A stretch of DNA of 64,000 nt. Source: Zopfochytrium polystomum (taxonomy: Eukaryota; Chytridiomycota; Chytridiomycetes; Chytridiales; Chytridiaceae). This document shows, piece by piece, positions 1-12,349 of the stretch (positions within the stretch are counted from its first letter, which is position 1; the number at the start of each line of letters is the position of its first letter). The stretch covers positions 62,001 through 126,000 of the forward strand of contig JAIVFJ010000056.1 of assembly GCA_025765615.1 (NCBI GenBank), written 5' to 3'. Both the position numbers and the translations under genes were made by a program. The notes beneath the pieces are model-generated. The model saw only the letters and a program-made list of their open reading frames with translations, did not search any database and was not told the DNA's origin.

Positions 1-419
1 GAATCGCTTACCACCATTTGAAAGTGCTCCTTTTGTTCTATCTACTCACGAAACGTCGCAATACTCGACTGCTTCCTTGCTGCATAGTAACTGTCCGCGT
101 TTTGAACGAATTCAGTACTCAATTAGCACCAAATTTCACCCAAATCCGTCGAAATTTGTTGCCTGCAACTTCCCACATTCACAACTCGGCCAAAACCCAA
201 CCAAATCGCTTAAAACCAATTTCTCTGCATTCAGCAACTGCTGATCTACGTGGGGCAACTCAGTGATTCTCCAAATTCGTCCTTGGCCTCGTGGGATATT
301 AAGTTGCAAGCTGCATCTGCATTTTGGCCCATCTGGTCACTCAATTTCGCTCCATAATCGTGACAAGTCTGCTTTTCTCAACACCAACTCATCACCAGCG
401 TACCCCATTGAGAAAATAA
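1..419. other. no recognisable gene
   Basis: AT-rich sequence with short open frames only, closed by stops. I see no domain, LTR terminus or RNA signature. It lies next to transposon remnants and is probably old repeat DNA. Confidence 0.4.
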
Positions 420-839
420 TCTACTCACACTTACAACTCCGCCCACAAGCGTCGTACTGCATTTGTTTACGGCTTCTTCTTAAATTTTGCACTTGAGTTC
501 AGTGAGGGTCTTGAAGACAAGGTAGATGCTGCTAATCATTTGCTTGAGATTTTTGCCAACATGATTAAGAAAGTGCATCATGGCCAGCTTGTTTTGGGAG
601 TAGGTTTCAGGGAAGACTGCCCCATTGTTGCTGAACGTACAGTAGCTGACATACTGCGGGTGGTTGGGTACATGCGCTGGGAGGATACACATGACATCAG
701 GGGTGCTGCAGCTGCCCATTTTAGAAATTCTGCACCAGCAGCAGCAGGGCTGGCTCCTGCAGCAGCTCCAGCACCAGCTCCGGCATCAGCGCCTCCAATT
801 CCAGCTCTGGCAGCGGCGCTGGCACAATGTGCTGCTTGA
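420..839 (+). pseudogene. unrecognised ORF remnant, Ala/Pro-rich C-terminus
   Basis: An open frame of about 139 codons runs to a TGA at 837-839; the first ATG in frame is only near 561. The first part has ordinary amphipathic composition (for example LEFSEGLEDKVDAANHLLEI), and the last 35 residues are almost only Ala and Pro. I recognise no domain. Its place among Copia fragments suggests a retrotransposon gag or a captured exon, but that is inference. The missing start and lack of splice context argue against a working gene. Confidence 0.3.
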
Positions 840-1548
840 AGACTCACAGTTGACAGTGCATCTTTGTACTATGTGTCAAAGTAGATGGGGTTATTGAGAG
901 CCTGGTAGACTAGTTTGACACTCATATTGTGTCCGGGCAAAGGTTTGTTAGGGGGGTTTTGAGGTAGGAGATACAGGGATCAGAACAAAATGGATACCGA
1001 GCAACTGAATTTTCGCCTTAGAACAGTCGTCGCAGCAGGTCACGTGATTGGCGACAAGGGATGGGTGCTAGTAGCTGCGTAGCTGACTAGTGAAGGCGAT
1101 CGTTCGTTCGAAGCAGTAGATGGCTTCAGTTCGAGTCTGTGGTGGACAATCGCTTGAAGGTTGAGATGGATTGCTTGGCTGTGAGGACGGATTGCTTGAT
1201 TGCTTGAGTTGATGGGGGTCAATCACGTCGAGTTCGCTGAATTAAACAAGACGCCAAATATGGACACGTTCTATGCCTGCATCACTTGGCTCTGCGCAAA
1301 TACTCTACAAGTAACGCGGCGGGTTTCACTGGCAAAAATTGGTTGAAATCAGCAAACCCAATGATGTTCCAGATGAGATTGCGAAATGGTATGCATCTAT
1401 TTCGTGCCTCGATCAGGACTATGATGCAGTATTCAGCTGTCACAATATTATTCAGAAGCAGGTGAAGCTGACCCTGCCTGCTAATGCTTGTGCCTGCTCA
1501 GACAATTTTCGGACCAGAACCACCTCCTCTCCAACCACCATGATGCAT
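840..1548. other. repeat-derived, no gene seen
   Basis: Short frames in all directions, with no recognisable domain. The right part leads into a Copia RNase H remnant. Confidence 0.35.
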
Positions 1549-2057
1549 TCTATGGGGGTGAACCTGGACTGGATATGTCTTTTTCCTCATGGGCGCTGCT
1601 GTCACTTGGGTCTCACCCAAACAACATCGCATATCGGTATCCTCCATGGAAGCAGAATACTACTCACTTTCTGAAGCCTTCCAAGAAGCACAATGGCTCT
1701 TAGCCGTATTATCAGAGTTGCAACTCCCTGCACCGCAGCCACTTCCAATCCTTGAGGACGATCAATCTGCAGTCGCACTAGTGCTGAACCCTCTCACAAA
1801 ACACATTGACATACATGCTCATTTCCGCTGACAAGGTGTAGCCACTGGAGAGATCACTGTACTCTACATACCAACCAGCGACCAGATCGCAGACATTCTC
1901 ACAAAGCCACTCTCAAGGTCTCAGCACCAGCGACTGACCTCACTACTTGGCCTCCAACCCTGCTCCAATCTTTCGAACATCCTTTCAGTCGAAGCCTCAG
2001 ACACTTACGCACGCTTTGCATAACAGCTGCTACACCCATGGCCATTGTACAGGAGGG
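1549..2057 (+). pseudogene. Ty1/Copia RNase H remnant (3' end of pol)
   Basis: The frame reads through the C-terminal RNase H of a Copia polyprotein. Visible motifs are TWVSPKQHRISVSSMEAEYY (the usual SLSSTEAEY region), EDDQSA and, after a break, the terminal DQIADILTKPLS. A TGA at about 1829-1831 interrupts the frame, and the upstream reverse transcriptase is gone. A purine-rich stretch (aggaggg) directly precedes LTR-A at 2058, as expected for a polypurine tract, so this and the LTR are the 3' end of one element. Not functional. Confidence 0.8.
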
Positions 2058-2466
2058 TGTTAGGCGGAACCGACTGGTTAGCAGCAAGAGACACAAGACA
2101 GACCTGAACCTATTGTGACTGTCAGTTATCGTTCTCACAATGCCCATGGGAGAGCAAGCCACCACCAATGCAGACATGGGCGCTGGCTTGCACTGTTTAC
2201 AAATACTCCAAGTATTTAGTGGAACTGAAACCCAGTGTCAACAGTTTTCCTCCTCCTCTGCTCAAGCAGATAATATAGGAGAGGTTTTCACCCTGTGCCA
2301 GTCACACTTGCCTAGCAACTAGTACAGCGTGCATATCATCATTATGTATCAATTATTCATAACAGAGTTTTTTCTCTTTCTCTCCAAGTTGGGAAGAAGG
2401 ACCACCCACAAACACACGTCTCCAGTTCATTCACTCCTTCCACTCACTCAGTGTAGACTGTTTACA
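2058..2466 (+). mobile_element. LTR-A, complete 3' LTR of Copia
   Basis: It starts TGTTAGGCGG and ends CTGTTTACA (409 bp), so it has TG...CA termini. It follows a Copia RNase H end and polypurine tract. The same sequence recurs at 17866-18270 (-), 27141-27553 (+), 39729-39998 (+), 45539-45924 (-) and 59622-59761 (+). It carries the palindrome AATACT-CCA-AGTATT at 2202-2216 and a Ct-rich 3' part. Confidence 0.85.
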
Positions 2467-2639
2467 ACGACGAGCAAGTCACTGATAAAGTCAGCACTGC
2501 CTCCCGATAATTGTTGCTGCAGCTGCTCCTGCTGCTGAGTCGCCAAGAAGTTTGCCATTTGCGGAGAGTGGCTGGTCAGCGTGGAATGCGCAATTTAGGC
2601 GGCAGAGCGGACACTTGTGCCGCAGCTCCATGACTACTA

Positions 2640-2900
2640 AGCTCTAGCAAGTTGATAGGAATGATTACGGGAGCTTGACAGGGAGCCTGACTTACTTCTT
2701 TGCACACATAACTCCATGGAAGTTCTGGCCAAATCAACATGATGCAACAATGATGTCATGCTTGCCTTCTGACTCCTGACTCCTCAAAGTCTGAACCTCC
2801 TCTCTCTTGAGACTGCAGTATAAAAGGGGGGGCTGCAGCAGCTCCAGAGATGCATCATCCCAGATCCTGTAGCAAGAAAAGGGTTCACGCTCTAAATAAG
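2640..2900 (+). mobile_element. LTR-B fragment with TATA box
   Basis: Matches, in opposite orientation, the segment at about 16530-16830. It contains a clear promoter core (gcagTATAAAAggggggg, near 2816-2833) followed by a Cys/Gln-type repeat gctgcagcagctcc. A third short piece is at 46563-46620. The TATA placement suggests the U3/R part of an LTR, but I could not define both termini. Confidence 0.5.
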
Positions 2901-3308
2901 CTTTCAACGCGCCAGGCGCAATCGCTAACAAGATCCAGCCCAAACCAGTCCATACATGGCTGTGTGAATGGAGAGATGAAACAGGGTATCCATTTTTGAT
3001 CAGTGATATGTTTCACTGAATCCAAACAACCTCTTGCACTCAGACAAGGCAATCGTTTCCTCTTAGCATTTTTGATTGCAAAGACCGATTTCATCAGAGC
3101 AGCGTTCTTCCTCCATGCAGTCACATGAATGAGGTACAGTAGTACACCATTCACAGCAGCGGCCTGTTGTTCCATGAACAGTGTCATACTGCCAGCGGCA
3201 CGGTCTGTAGTTCGAAGGCCAGAATCTCCTTTTGAGAGGCATTTTTTCTTCTCTTTCGTTTTCGCGTTATGGACTGTTTTACTGGTCACAATAAACTGAA
3301 TTCACTGT
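2901..3308. other. intergenic/repeat, 3' side of Tup1
   Basis: A 134-codon open frame exists on the minus strand (2885-3289), but it has no recognisable domain. It overlaps the end of LTR-B and probably contains the Tup1 3' UTR. No gene is supported. Confidence 0.35.
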
Positions 3309-6117
3309 TTAAAGTTGTTGCTGGGCTGGGCCGGCTGGAACCGCCCCACCTGATTCGGCGGAAACCCTCCAAATCCTCGCTTTTCGGTCCCCAGATCCTG
3401 TAGCAAACATCCCACCAATAGCAGCGAGAGACACCGATATGACTGCGCAAGGAACAAACATGATTCAAGTAGATTAGCTGGTCTCAACTAACGAGCTGCA
3501 TCCTCACTTGAATTCTTGTGGCCCTCCATCATGAACTGTGCAGCTGTGGTCAGGTCGGTTGTGTTCCCCCTTCCTCCTTGCTGTGGGGTGGATCGCGCAT
3601 CCCAGAAAGTAACGGAGCGGTCTTTGCTGCCGGATACGACCCATTCCACCTCTGCCAACGCCTCGTTTCCAGCGGTGGAGACCGGTTCTCCACCATTCGC
3701 AACACGACCAAAAGACGCATTTGAGCCAGCGAATGCAACTGTGAGAACAAAATCTTTGTGACCGACGAAAGTATGCCTGCAACTAGTTGTCACGACATGT
3801 GGCGGACGAGATGGACTAGGATTGCCCGGGTAGACTGCCGGCTCGTGCTGCTGGGATGGTCGTGACAGTATCGAAATTGTAGTAGGGTGGAGGTCCCATA
3901 TTTTAATGGTTTGATCAAGGGATCCGGATACGATTGAGCGACCGTCTGGAGAGAATGCCACTGAGTAAACTGAATCAACATGCCCTTCGAAACGTTCAAG
4001 AAGGCAACCGCTCCGCAGGTCCCAGATGCGAACCATATGGTCTAGTGATCCCTGAGACAAAAGTTGAGCCAACGAACTGCACATCGGTTTGACCAGACCG
4101 TCATGAGGCATTTTCCATCCAAAGGACTTAGCGCAATGCTTGTGACGCCTGACTCTCTGGGGGGCTGATCGTACACCGACCGAGCCTCTTCGTTCAGCAA
4201 AACCATTTTACAAAGTCCCGATTCTGAGTCCCACACTCGGCAGCTGCGGTCACCAGATCCACTAACAATTGTCGTACCATCACGTGACCAGTCCAAAGAA
4301 TAAATTTCCATCTCGTGGCCTCGAAGACTGTGTAGAATGCCACCGCTGTGGATATCCCATATCCGAATTATTTGGTCCTCGCCGCCTGACGCAAGGCAGA
4401 GAGAGTTTGGAGAAAAACAAACCGATCGTACATATCGATCTTGTGGAGGCCCGGGCTCCGTCTCTGGAGCCATCAAATTCGCCACGATTTTACCTGTAAA
4501 CACGTCATAAACCCTGACTGTTCTATTCGAACCGGTGGCCAAATAACGACTGTCAGCAGAGAACTTGACACAGCAAACGACGCTATTTGAACGTGTGTCG
4601 GCAGAGAGAACTGACTGAGCCACAGAATTACCTCGAATGCTCGAAGTTATGAAGCATATCAACATTTAGCCTCGCACGCTTCAGGCTCGCAGATTTAGGA
4701 TTGCATACCGCGAACCAATCAGGTCCGTCCTTTCTCCAAGGTGGAGAAGTAATGAGACTGAGGTCGCAAATACCTGTCTCGGGCTGATGAGGGATGTTGC
4801 CAGGACCAAAAGATTGGGGTTGCACAGGCTGGGGTTCTGCTAGTATGAAACCGTTTGAATAACGCGAGGGGGAAAGGAAAGGGCGGCCGACTCAACGTTG
4901 CGAATGCTGGACTTCGGAATAAGGAGGTGGATGGTCATAAGGCGAATATCTTTGAGAAGGTTCCTTGAAGCGGCTTAGAATTATGAAAACTTGTGGTGAG
5001 TCTTAACCTGTCGGTAAAGATCAATTTCGTTCCGTACTGGGACACCTTGGGTGACTTGTGATGGCCGACCAGAGTCTTGCCCCAAACCATCACTTTGAGG
5101 CATTGGTCTGGTCGTATCTTCAACACGCTGGCGCTTCGGCGCGTTCCCGTTATCCCCGACTTCTTGGCCGTTGGGATGATGAAGAGATTTTTTATCATTC
5201 CCTGCGTTCCCGGGTTTCATTAATAGCTCAACGACCTTACGAAGTCCTTACCAATCAAAGCCCCAAACATTCCCGAGGTTGAATTGCCCCCTCCCGATAG
5301 GTCAGGCGGAGGTATACCATCAGGAAAACCAGGTCCAGCCCGATCTGATCCCGTCCCACCGGATGATCTTAGATCAATTTCTGTTCGCAACCGGGATATC
5401 TCATCTTCGTATCGCTTTTTCATTGCGCTCAATGAGTTTTGGAAGTCCAGCACGTACTTGTGAAATTGAGACAAATCGTTCAACACATGGTCGTTCACTG
5501 AATGCGAATCTCAGCATCTTATCCTGTTCAATATAATCCCTACATTTTGCTTCAAATTCATCGCGCTGCGCCCTCAGGGTTACTGCATCTTCAACAAGCA
5601 CATCGAATTCATGGCGGAGAGATTCGACGACAGTGGGGAAGCGAATCGCACCAGCTTTGGTCTTCCCGATGAGTGCAGGTGCCGGAGGTTGACGACTTGA
5701 GCTACTGGAGCCAGATTGCGCAACAAACTGAGGGTTGGGAGGCAGCTGTGGCTGATACTGATCAAGAGTAGGATTGGAACCACCGCGAGGAACCGTGGCA
5801 GCAGACGATGGGAGGCCATGATACCCAACTGCCTCCCTTGTACCAGTTTGGCCGTTTCCAGATTTTCGCGTGTTGGATCCACCAGTGACTGGTCCTCCAG
5901 CGTGCGACGGGTACGGCGCGGGACTGCTGTTACCAAGGGCAAAGCTCCCACTGGCGTAATCGCCTGCGCCCCCAACACTCCCGGTTGTTTGCGAGCCAGG
6001 TCCAGTAGAAAAACTTGCAGATACGCCAGCAGCAGCCCCACCGACCACCCCTGGGGTTGCCCCGGAAACAGAAAGACCACCGCCGCCGATACTGCGTCCC
6101 TTCTTCTCTCTTGCCAT
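3309..6117 (-). CDS. TUP1: Tup1-family WD40 transcriptional co-repressor
   Basis: Global co-repressor; the family works in the nucleus with Cyc8/Ssn6, recruited by DNA-binding repressors. Eight exons: 6117-5544, 5497-5252, 5201-5008, 4963-4897, 4839-4632, 4582-4099, 4051-3508 and 3442-3309. They sum to 2451 nt (816 aa). Introns are 44-65 bp. A Gly/Ser-rich N-terminus is followed by the Tup1 tetramerisation helix (about residues 159-235, coiled coil with KKRYEDEISRLRTEI), a Pro/Gln-rich linker, the KDGPDWFAV junction typical of Tup1, then the WD40 propeller (about 415-800). Diagnostic strings are SSVVCCVKFS, GSLDHMVRIWD, and the terminal FATGSGDRKARIW in the last exon. The start ATG is the first in the only open frame. 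Complete and apparently functional; exons 3-4 are the least certain joins. Confidence 0.92.
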
Positions 6118-7970
6118 ATTGATGTAAAATTTCTTCTTTTTTTAAAACATCAGTTGAGAAATGAATTGATTCTCACGGCCACCAACCGACCACTTCCCCT
6201 CCCACCCTCACTCCTCCACTCACGGTCCAGGCCGTTGACCGTGTTCCTCCCGTAGTCGAAGATACTCTGACCACTTCCACTTCCACCGCCGCAGATTGGC
6301 AGTCGGCAGATATGGTCCCAAGAGTGCGTGGGGTTGGGTTGGGCGAGTTTTGACTCTTGGCCATCCATTGCAGCTCACCATCACTGCTTCCCCCCTCGAC
6401 CACCCGCCGTTCTCCTTGCCCTACCCGCTGCCTGTGGCTCCTTTGAGGAGCGTCTCCGCTCCCTTCTGGTCCATCCCAAATCGGACCCCGCCCGCCCACG
6501 CAAGGCAAAGAAACAAAGAAAAACAAATGGAAAGGTTGGGGGCATAGTTCTCAAAGAGTACTTTTGAAGAGTTCAAGAAAGAGTAATAGTCAGAGGGGCA
6601 AGAGCCAGTGGGGAAATCAAGGACAAGAGTTGTTGTCAGAAGGGCAAGAGCCCAAATGGAAGTTCAAAAGGAAAGGTAAACAAATATGCCTTGTGATAGT
6701 TGTCAGAGTAGGCAAAGCCTAAGTCAGAGTTCCCAAAAGGGAAGGTTGGAGGAGCATCAAGGGTTATAGTCAGAGGGGCAACAGCCAGGTAATTGAATAA
6801 GTTGTAGTGAGGTTGCAAGGGATAGGAAGCGGCAAGTCAAGGGCTGTGAGAGCGGTGGACCCACAGGGGCAAAGTCGCCAGGCTATAATAGTTTTAGAGA
6901 AGGTGCAGCAAGTAGTCAATAATCGGTGGGAGGGGCAATAATTGCGATCTGGTTGGCGAAGTGACAGAGGGTGAGAGGTTGAGAGCAAAGGTTGTGATGG
7001 CGAATCAATACAACAAATGCGATAGAAAACAGCAGTTGGCAAGACAATCTAGTTGCAATGGTGAGGGTGACGATCGCAATCTGGCAGCAGCAGCAAATGG
7101 TCTGGAGTGTCAATTGACGCTGGTTGTGTAGGTGAGGGTGGTGGTTGCGATTGTGATCTTTTTTGAGGGTGTCAATCGAGATTAACACGACAATTGCAAT
7201 CTGGGGGGGGATGATCGTGATCTGGCAGGCACAGCGGCAGAGGGCAAAAGGTTGAGAGCAAAGATTGGGATCCAGCAGATGAGGTGGCGGGGAGCAGTCA
7301 GGACTGGGGATCGGAATCGATCGATTGCAATCTGGTGGGGAAGTTGGCAGAGAGCAGTCAGTAACCAGCAGATGAAAGAATTCGCTATGTTGGCTGATTG
7401 ATGGATTGGGCTACTGTGGTGTACGCTGCTGTAGGTGATGGTGGTGGGAGGTTGAGCTTGGCTTCTGTCAGTCTTGTGTTTGTCTTTATACAAAACTGTT
7501 ACAAGGACCACCACTTGCAAAATGCTGCAAGTCATCCTTGCAGAGCAGAATTGCTGTTGCAGAAAATAATGTCGTCTTGCGATGGATGAAGCCATTGCGT
7601 GCGATGGATGAGAGCAACCAGTGTCTGTGAAAAGGCTGTCCCCAAAAACTTTTCCCATTTACTTATTGCCATTCATTGCCACTATCGTTTTGTTGTGAAA
7701 CTGGAGGAGCAAAAAAAAAGAAGAAGTTTGCTTTGGTCTGTGACGATGGGCCTCCTGCAGGTTTCTTATTTTATTTTACTCCTGTTTTTTACATTTTCGT
7801 CTTTTTGATATTCAACAACGTTATTGTTGTCCTGTCAGACGGTCTGACGATGAATTTTGGCGATGATTTTTTTTCAAAGCTGAAACAACATTTTGGGCTG
7901 AAAGAGCAATATCAGGTCAAAGCTCCTGCACACTGCTTACACGAAAAGACCCAAAACTAACAAAAACCTG
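6118..7970. other. Tup1 upstream region and non-coding repeats
   Basis: 6118-6550 should hold the Tup1 5' UTR and promoter. From about 6550 to 7400 there are loose, degenerate repeats of the type gtcagaggggcaagagccag (6589, 6633 and 6770, for example). No open frame has a recognisable domain. A segment near 7590-7650 resembles 62066-62120 (gcgatggatga...ctgtcccaaaa), so part is a dispersed repeat. Confidence 0.4.
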
Positions 7971-8479
7971 TGGCAGGAAGGAGTTGTGGGGGCTTGGGTG
8001 GAGTGGTCAAGGGGGTCAGTGATGGCGTTCCAGTCACCAAACTAGTAGGCTTCCTGGGGTGAGGTGGAGTCAGATGAGGCAAGAGAGTTGCACCATTTTT
8101 GCAAGTCAGGGAGTTCTTCAGATTGGGTCAGCAGGCTGGTAAATATTTTGCAGGAGGATGGAGCGTCGTGTTGAAGTTGCAGTGTAGAAGGCAACGTCGT
8201 TAGTAGAGCTGGAGTCGCAAGAAGGTGGAAGGGTCGAGGAACTGAGGCTTGAATCGAGAATGTGTGCAAGGGAGCGAGCAAAGCAAGCGACCAAGGGCAA
8301 GTGGGTAAAGAGAGCTTGTTTTAGACAGGGACTGGCAAATTGGAGTGAGAGTGCCTATTTTTCAATAAGAAAACTCTGCCCAATTTATACTCCTGCAGGG
8401 AGGTTGACCAGTTTTCCTGTTTTGCCAATCTGAACAAGTTGCAAACTGCTTCAGACAGGACTTTGCTCTGGAGAGGTGT

Positions 8480-8722
8480 TGTAAACCCCTTCCCACAGAG
8501 GGACGGTGATTTGAAATATTCAGAGCACTTCAAATCAACTAAGCTCTGTGTGAGGCCCTGTGTGCAAGCACTGGTCTCCCCACAGAGAGGGGAAAATGAT
8601 TTGAAATCTTCAGGAGCATTTCAAATCAACCAAGGTCTGTCCAGAGGTCTGTGTCCAGTGACCAGTCTTCCCACAGAGGAAAGATGATTTGAAATCATCA
8701 GGGGCATTTCAAATCAACCAGT
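8480..8722. repeat. three tandem units, each with a hairpin
   Basis: Three imperfect units of about 90-100 bp, each starting near a tcccacagag motif. In each, an inverted pair TGATTTGAAAT ... ATTTCAAATCA encloses about 10 nt (perfect in unit 2, one or two changes in the others). The array lies downstream of a minus-strand Copia polyprotein whose LTR appears to begin at 9005 (TGTTGAGACTTGAG, read on the minus strand, after a Gt-rich polypurine-like tract). It is therefore probably inside that element's LTR; the other LTR end was not found. Confidence 0.7.
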
Positions 8723-9005
8723 TCCTTCAACATTGGTTCAGACAACAGTCAGCTGACCTGGAGCTGCTGTGAGCTGCCCTGGTTCAACATTTCTCTGAAC
8801 CCATTCAGTGTGATTCTAATCGCATTGTCCTCGCTGGCGAAGCCTAGGAAAGCAAAGCTAGAATCACCGCTGTCTTCACCTAACTCTTTTCGTTGGATTC
8901 AGATTAGGCCTTTCAGCTTACCTGAATTAGTGTAAGTTGCATCGGCAGTGGAGACAAGGCTGCCATCGACATAGGAAGCTGGCTTCCTAGGCTCAAGTCT
9001 CAACA

Positions 9006-10880
9006 CACCCCCACAACAGAAAGAGGGTTAACTCTTCTCCCTGGGATACTCAGCTGTCAAACAATACCAGCTTTCGCAGTGGGCTCTGAACCCACCTGAG
9101 TACCCCCCTACGAACACGGAAACCTGCAGAAACCCATGAACGCAGCTGCGAGCGCCAGAGAGATTCTTCGGCAAAACGTTGTGCGGATTTTTGCACAGGT
9201 ACTGCACTTTCACCTCTGAGGTCTGCAAGACTACACAATCCCATGAGTGATGCAAGTCTTGCATGTTGGGCTCCAGGGAGTGCCTTGGTCAAGAGGTTGG
9301 CAATCATCATTTCCGTTGGGCAGTAGATGAGTTGCACGTCCTTCCTTTCCAAGTGATCTTGCATGAATTCATAGCGTACCTCAAAGTGCTTGACCCATCC
9401 ATGATGAATTGGGTTTGATGCAATTGCAATGGCTGACCTGTTATCTTCGTGGATAGTGGTTGGTTGACCAAGTTCAGTCCGACATACTCAGCCTCAGTTG
9501 AGGATAAAGCAACTATGCTCTGCTTCTTGCTGAGCCTAGTGATCTCACCTCTACAAAACATGAAAACATGCCCGGGTCGTGGCTTTCGCCCAAGTTCCTC
9601 AGCATTGCTGGCGTCAGCATAGCCAGCCGTGAGGCCCAATCACTGTCTGTTGGTATGTGATACCAGTGGCCTACTTGATTTCCAGTTGGGGCGCATTGGT
9701 GACAATGTTAAGCATGGCTTCACCCTTCTGGTAGAACAGTCCAAAGTCCCAAGTGCCTCAGACATACCAGAGCAGTTGATCGAGGGCAAGGGAGTCAGAC
9801 GTGGTTGGTTTCGCTTGAAACTGAGCTAGAGTGTTGACTGTGTATGCAATATCTGGTTGAGTCAGATTTGCAAGGTAAGCGAGCTTCATGAGTGTGCTGC
9901 AGAAGTGTTCCGCTTTCTTCTGGTCTAGAAGTCCAGAATCCACATCATGCACCCAAGTTGTGGACATGGGTGTCGCTTTGGTGTGCGTGTAGGCATGCCA
10001 TCTTTATCCAACCAGTACCCAACCTCTTCAAGAGTGTGCTGGGTGTAGTTTCTCTGTCCAATGAAGATCCCATCTTTGAGTTTCTCAACCTGAATGCCAA
10101 CAGCAATCTTTGGGTCGAGATTTTCTCAGATGTTCAACTCCTTCTTGAACATGGTGAGAACCTCAGCAATCTCTTCCTTAGTGCAACTAAAGATGAGGAC
10201 GTCGTTGACGTAGAGGGTGATGATGGTCTTTGGGCTCCTTTGAGGGTTCCGCATGATAAAAACGCAGTGGTCAGTTTTCAGTTGTTCAAACCTGCATCGG
10301 TTAAGGAAATCTCAAGCAGTTTTGTACCACTGTCTCCCAGACTGGTGCAGTCTGTCTCATTCGGAGTAAGACAGACTAAGAGGATGCTGTTGGTGCCAGG
10401 AATCTCGAATCCCTCTGACTGTTCCATTAAGTTTTCACGGCCAAGCTTGGCATTGAGATAGGCTGTTTCAACATCCAAGGAGGCAAGTTGGAAGTCAAAG
10501 AGAAGCGATAGGGAAAGGACTGCCCGGATTGATGCACTCTTCACAACAGGAAAAAAGGTTTTATCATAGTCCTGGCCATAGATCTGGGTGTAACCCCTTC
10601 CCACAAGTCTGGCCTTGAAGAGTTCCAAGAAGCCCTCGCTGTCCAACTTGTTGGCAAACCCCATTTGGATCTGAGAATTTTTTGACCTTTGGGTTTGGCA
10701 CCAGGTCCCAGACGTGCTTAGATGTGATGGAGTTAATCTCAGCAATCTAGGCCGCTCCCCAGTACTTTGCAAACGGGGAGCGCATGGCTTCCTTATGAGA
10801 AGCAGGAGGCGGAGGTAAGTCCCTCTGGTGAATCTTTTCAGATGGGTAAGCTGTGACTCCTCAGGTTCCTTGGCCACATG
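9006..10880 (-). pseudogene. Ty1/Copia reverse transcriptase-RNase H, degenerate
   Basis: Reading the minus strand from 10880: the Copia RT start (ARLVGRGYTQIYGQDYDKTF, VKSASIRAVLSL, LDVETAYLNAKL), then ITLYVNDVLIF near 10220-10250, then GQRNYTQHTLEEVGY, and RNase H with YADASN, RLSKKQSIVALSSTEAEYVG and MIANLLTKALPGAQ. The frame is broken by several stops and shifts (near 10110, 9890 and 9640, for example). The catalytic YVDD is YVND, losing an active-site Asp. A polypurine-like tract and TGTTGAG at 9005 mark the 3' end. Dead copy. Confidence 0.85.
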
Positions 10881-11314
10881 GGCCTTCAGAGTCTGGTGAA
10901 CTTGCCAGAACTGACTTCTGGAGATCTGCAGTTTCCGACTGATCTGTCAAACAGGAGTCTCAAACACAAAGAATGAACATTCAGAGGGACAATCCTCTGA
11001 GGGATTGGTGCTGGAACGCCGATTACTTGCGTGGCCTCAGGCCAATGCAAGGGGAAACGGAAGGACACTCCCAAGGGCGCAACACAACTGCAGAATAAAG
11101 AGAGAGAAGAGGGAAATGGGGGTTTTTTTCTCAGGAACCTAATCTCAAACACAACAGAAGCAGTTAATAGCGACAGGACGGACACGGCGCAACCTACGCG
11201 ACCTAGTGCCTGTCGTCGCGGATGGTGCTGCGTGACGCCAATGCTGTCGCCTCTGCGGCGGGTGAGCGCCTGTGATCCTCATGGGACAGAGGCTTGAAAG
11301 GTGAGAAAAAGGGA

Positions 11315-12317
11315 AAATAAGAGAAAATGAGAAAAAATAAGAAGAAATAAGAAGAAATAAAGGGTGTGCCCATTGTGCTTTGGCCCATTCAGCACAAGGA
11401 ACACCAGATGCTCTTTTTGATGCACTGAGTTACATTTGAAAGTAAGAATAAGTATTCAAACATAGGAATAGAGTGGTTGTTTGTGATTGATGGGGGGCCA
11501 CAGGAATGAGATAAAACAGGCTGAGCTCCAACCCCCAGCCTGGGCTAAGTACCCATTCAGGGCTGAGTACCACCCAGGGCTGAGTACCAACCTGGGCTGT
11601 GCACCACCCAGGGCTAAGTACCAACCAGGCTGAGTACTGCCTTGGGCTGAGTACTTTGTCTGGGCTGAGTACCACCAAGAACCAATTTACAGCTTGTTTG
11701 AGAAACAGTTGCTTGTAAATTGGTTTGGTTGTTTCCAAATCAGGAAGCTTGTTTGGGAAACAAGCCGCTTTTTTCCTTGTTTTTAGAAATCCAATGATTG
11801 GTGCAATCTCTGGTGAGCTCAGTTTTTATCTCACTTTTAGAAATGCAGTGATTGGTGCAATCCCTGATTCTTAAATGCCTGTTGCATTGCTCAGATTGCA
11901 CAGCACAGCAGGGAAGCTGGAATTCCAGATCAAAGAGCGGAATTCCAAAGCAGAGAGCGGAATTCCAGATCAGGGAGCGGAATTCCGATGCAGAGAGCGG
12001 AATTCTGGAGCATGGGGCAGTGGTACACTGCTTCTGCATGCTTGCTGTGCTGTGTTACATGTGCAGAGTGCGTAGTTTGAGCGTTTTTGTGCATGTTCTA
12101 ATTGCATTGTTCCTACCGGTAGGATGAACAAAGCTGGAACAACAGCCGCCTTTGCCTATCTCTTTTTATTGAGAACAGATTAGCCCTTCCAAGCGCCCCA
12201 TTCAAGTTTTGAATCTACTGAGCCCTTCAAACACCCCATCCAATGTGATTGGATGGAGTTCTCAAAGGGATCATCAGTAACGGGCGTAGTGTACCCCGTG
12301 GGTCGAATCTCAACATG
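11315..12317 (-). repeat. left arm of 1-kb inverted repeat (copy of 29066-30069)
   Basis: Reverse-complement copy of 29066-30069. From 11430 to 12127 the two arms correspond base for base with no indel (coordinates sum to 41384), and identical open frames occur in both. Inside are: a GGTACTCAGCCC-type minisatellite (about 11530-11690), a repeat of gattgcaccaatca units, five GGAATTCCGCTCTCTG-type units (about 11925-12010) and the palindrome TCCTACCGGTAGGA (12111-12124). Small indels appear only towards the 12.2-12.3 kb end. A further 30 bp outside 11315 is similar but diverged. I do not see a protein-coding role. Confidence 0.85.
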
Positions 12318-12349
12318 CGCGCAAACACTTCTGTTGTAGCAGGATTTTG

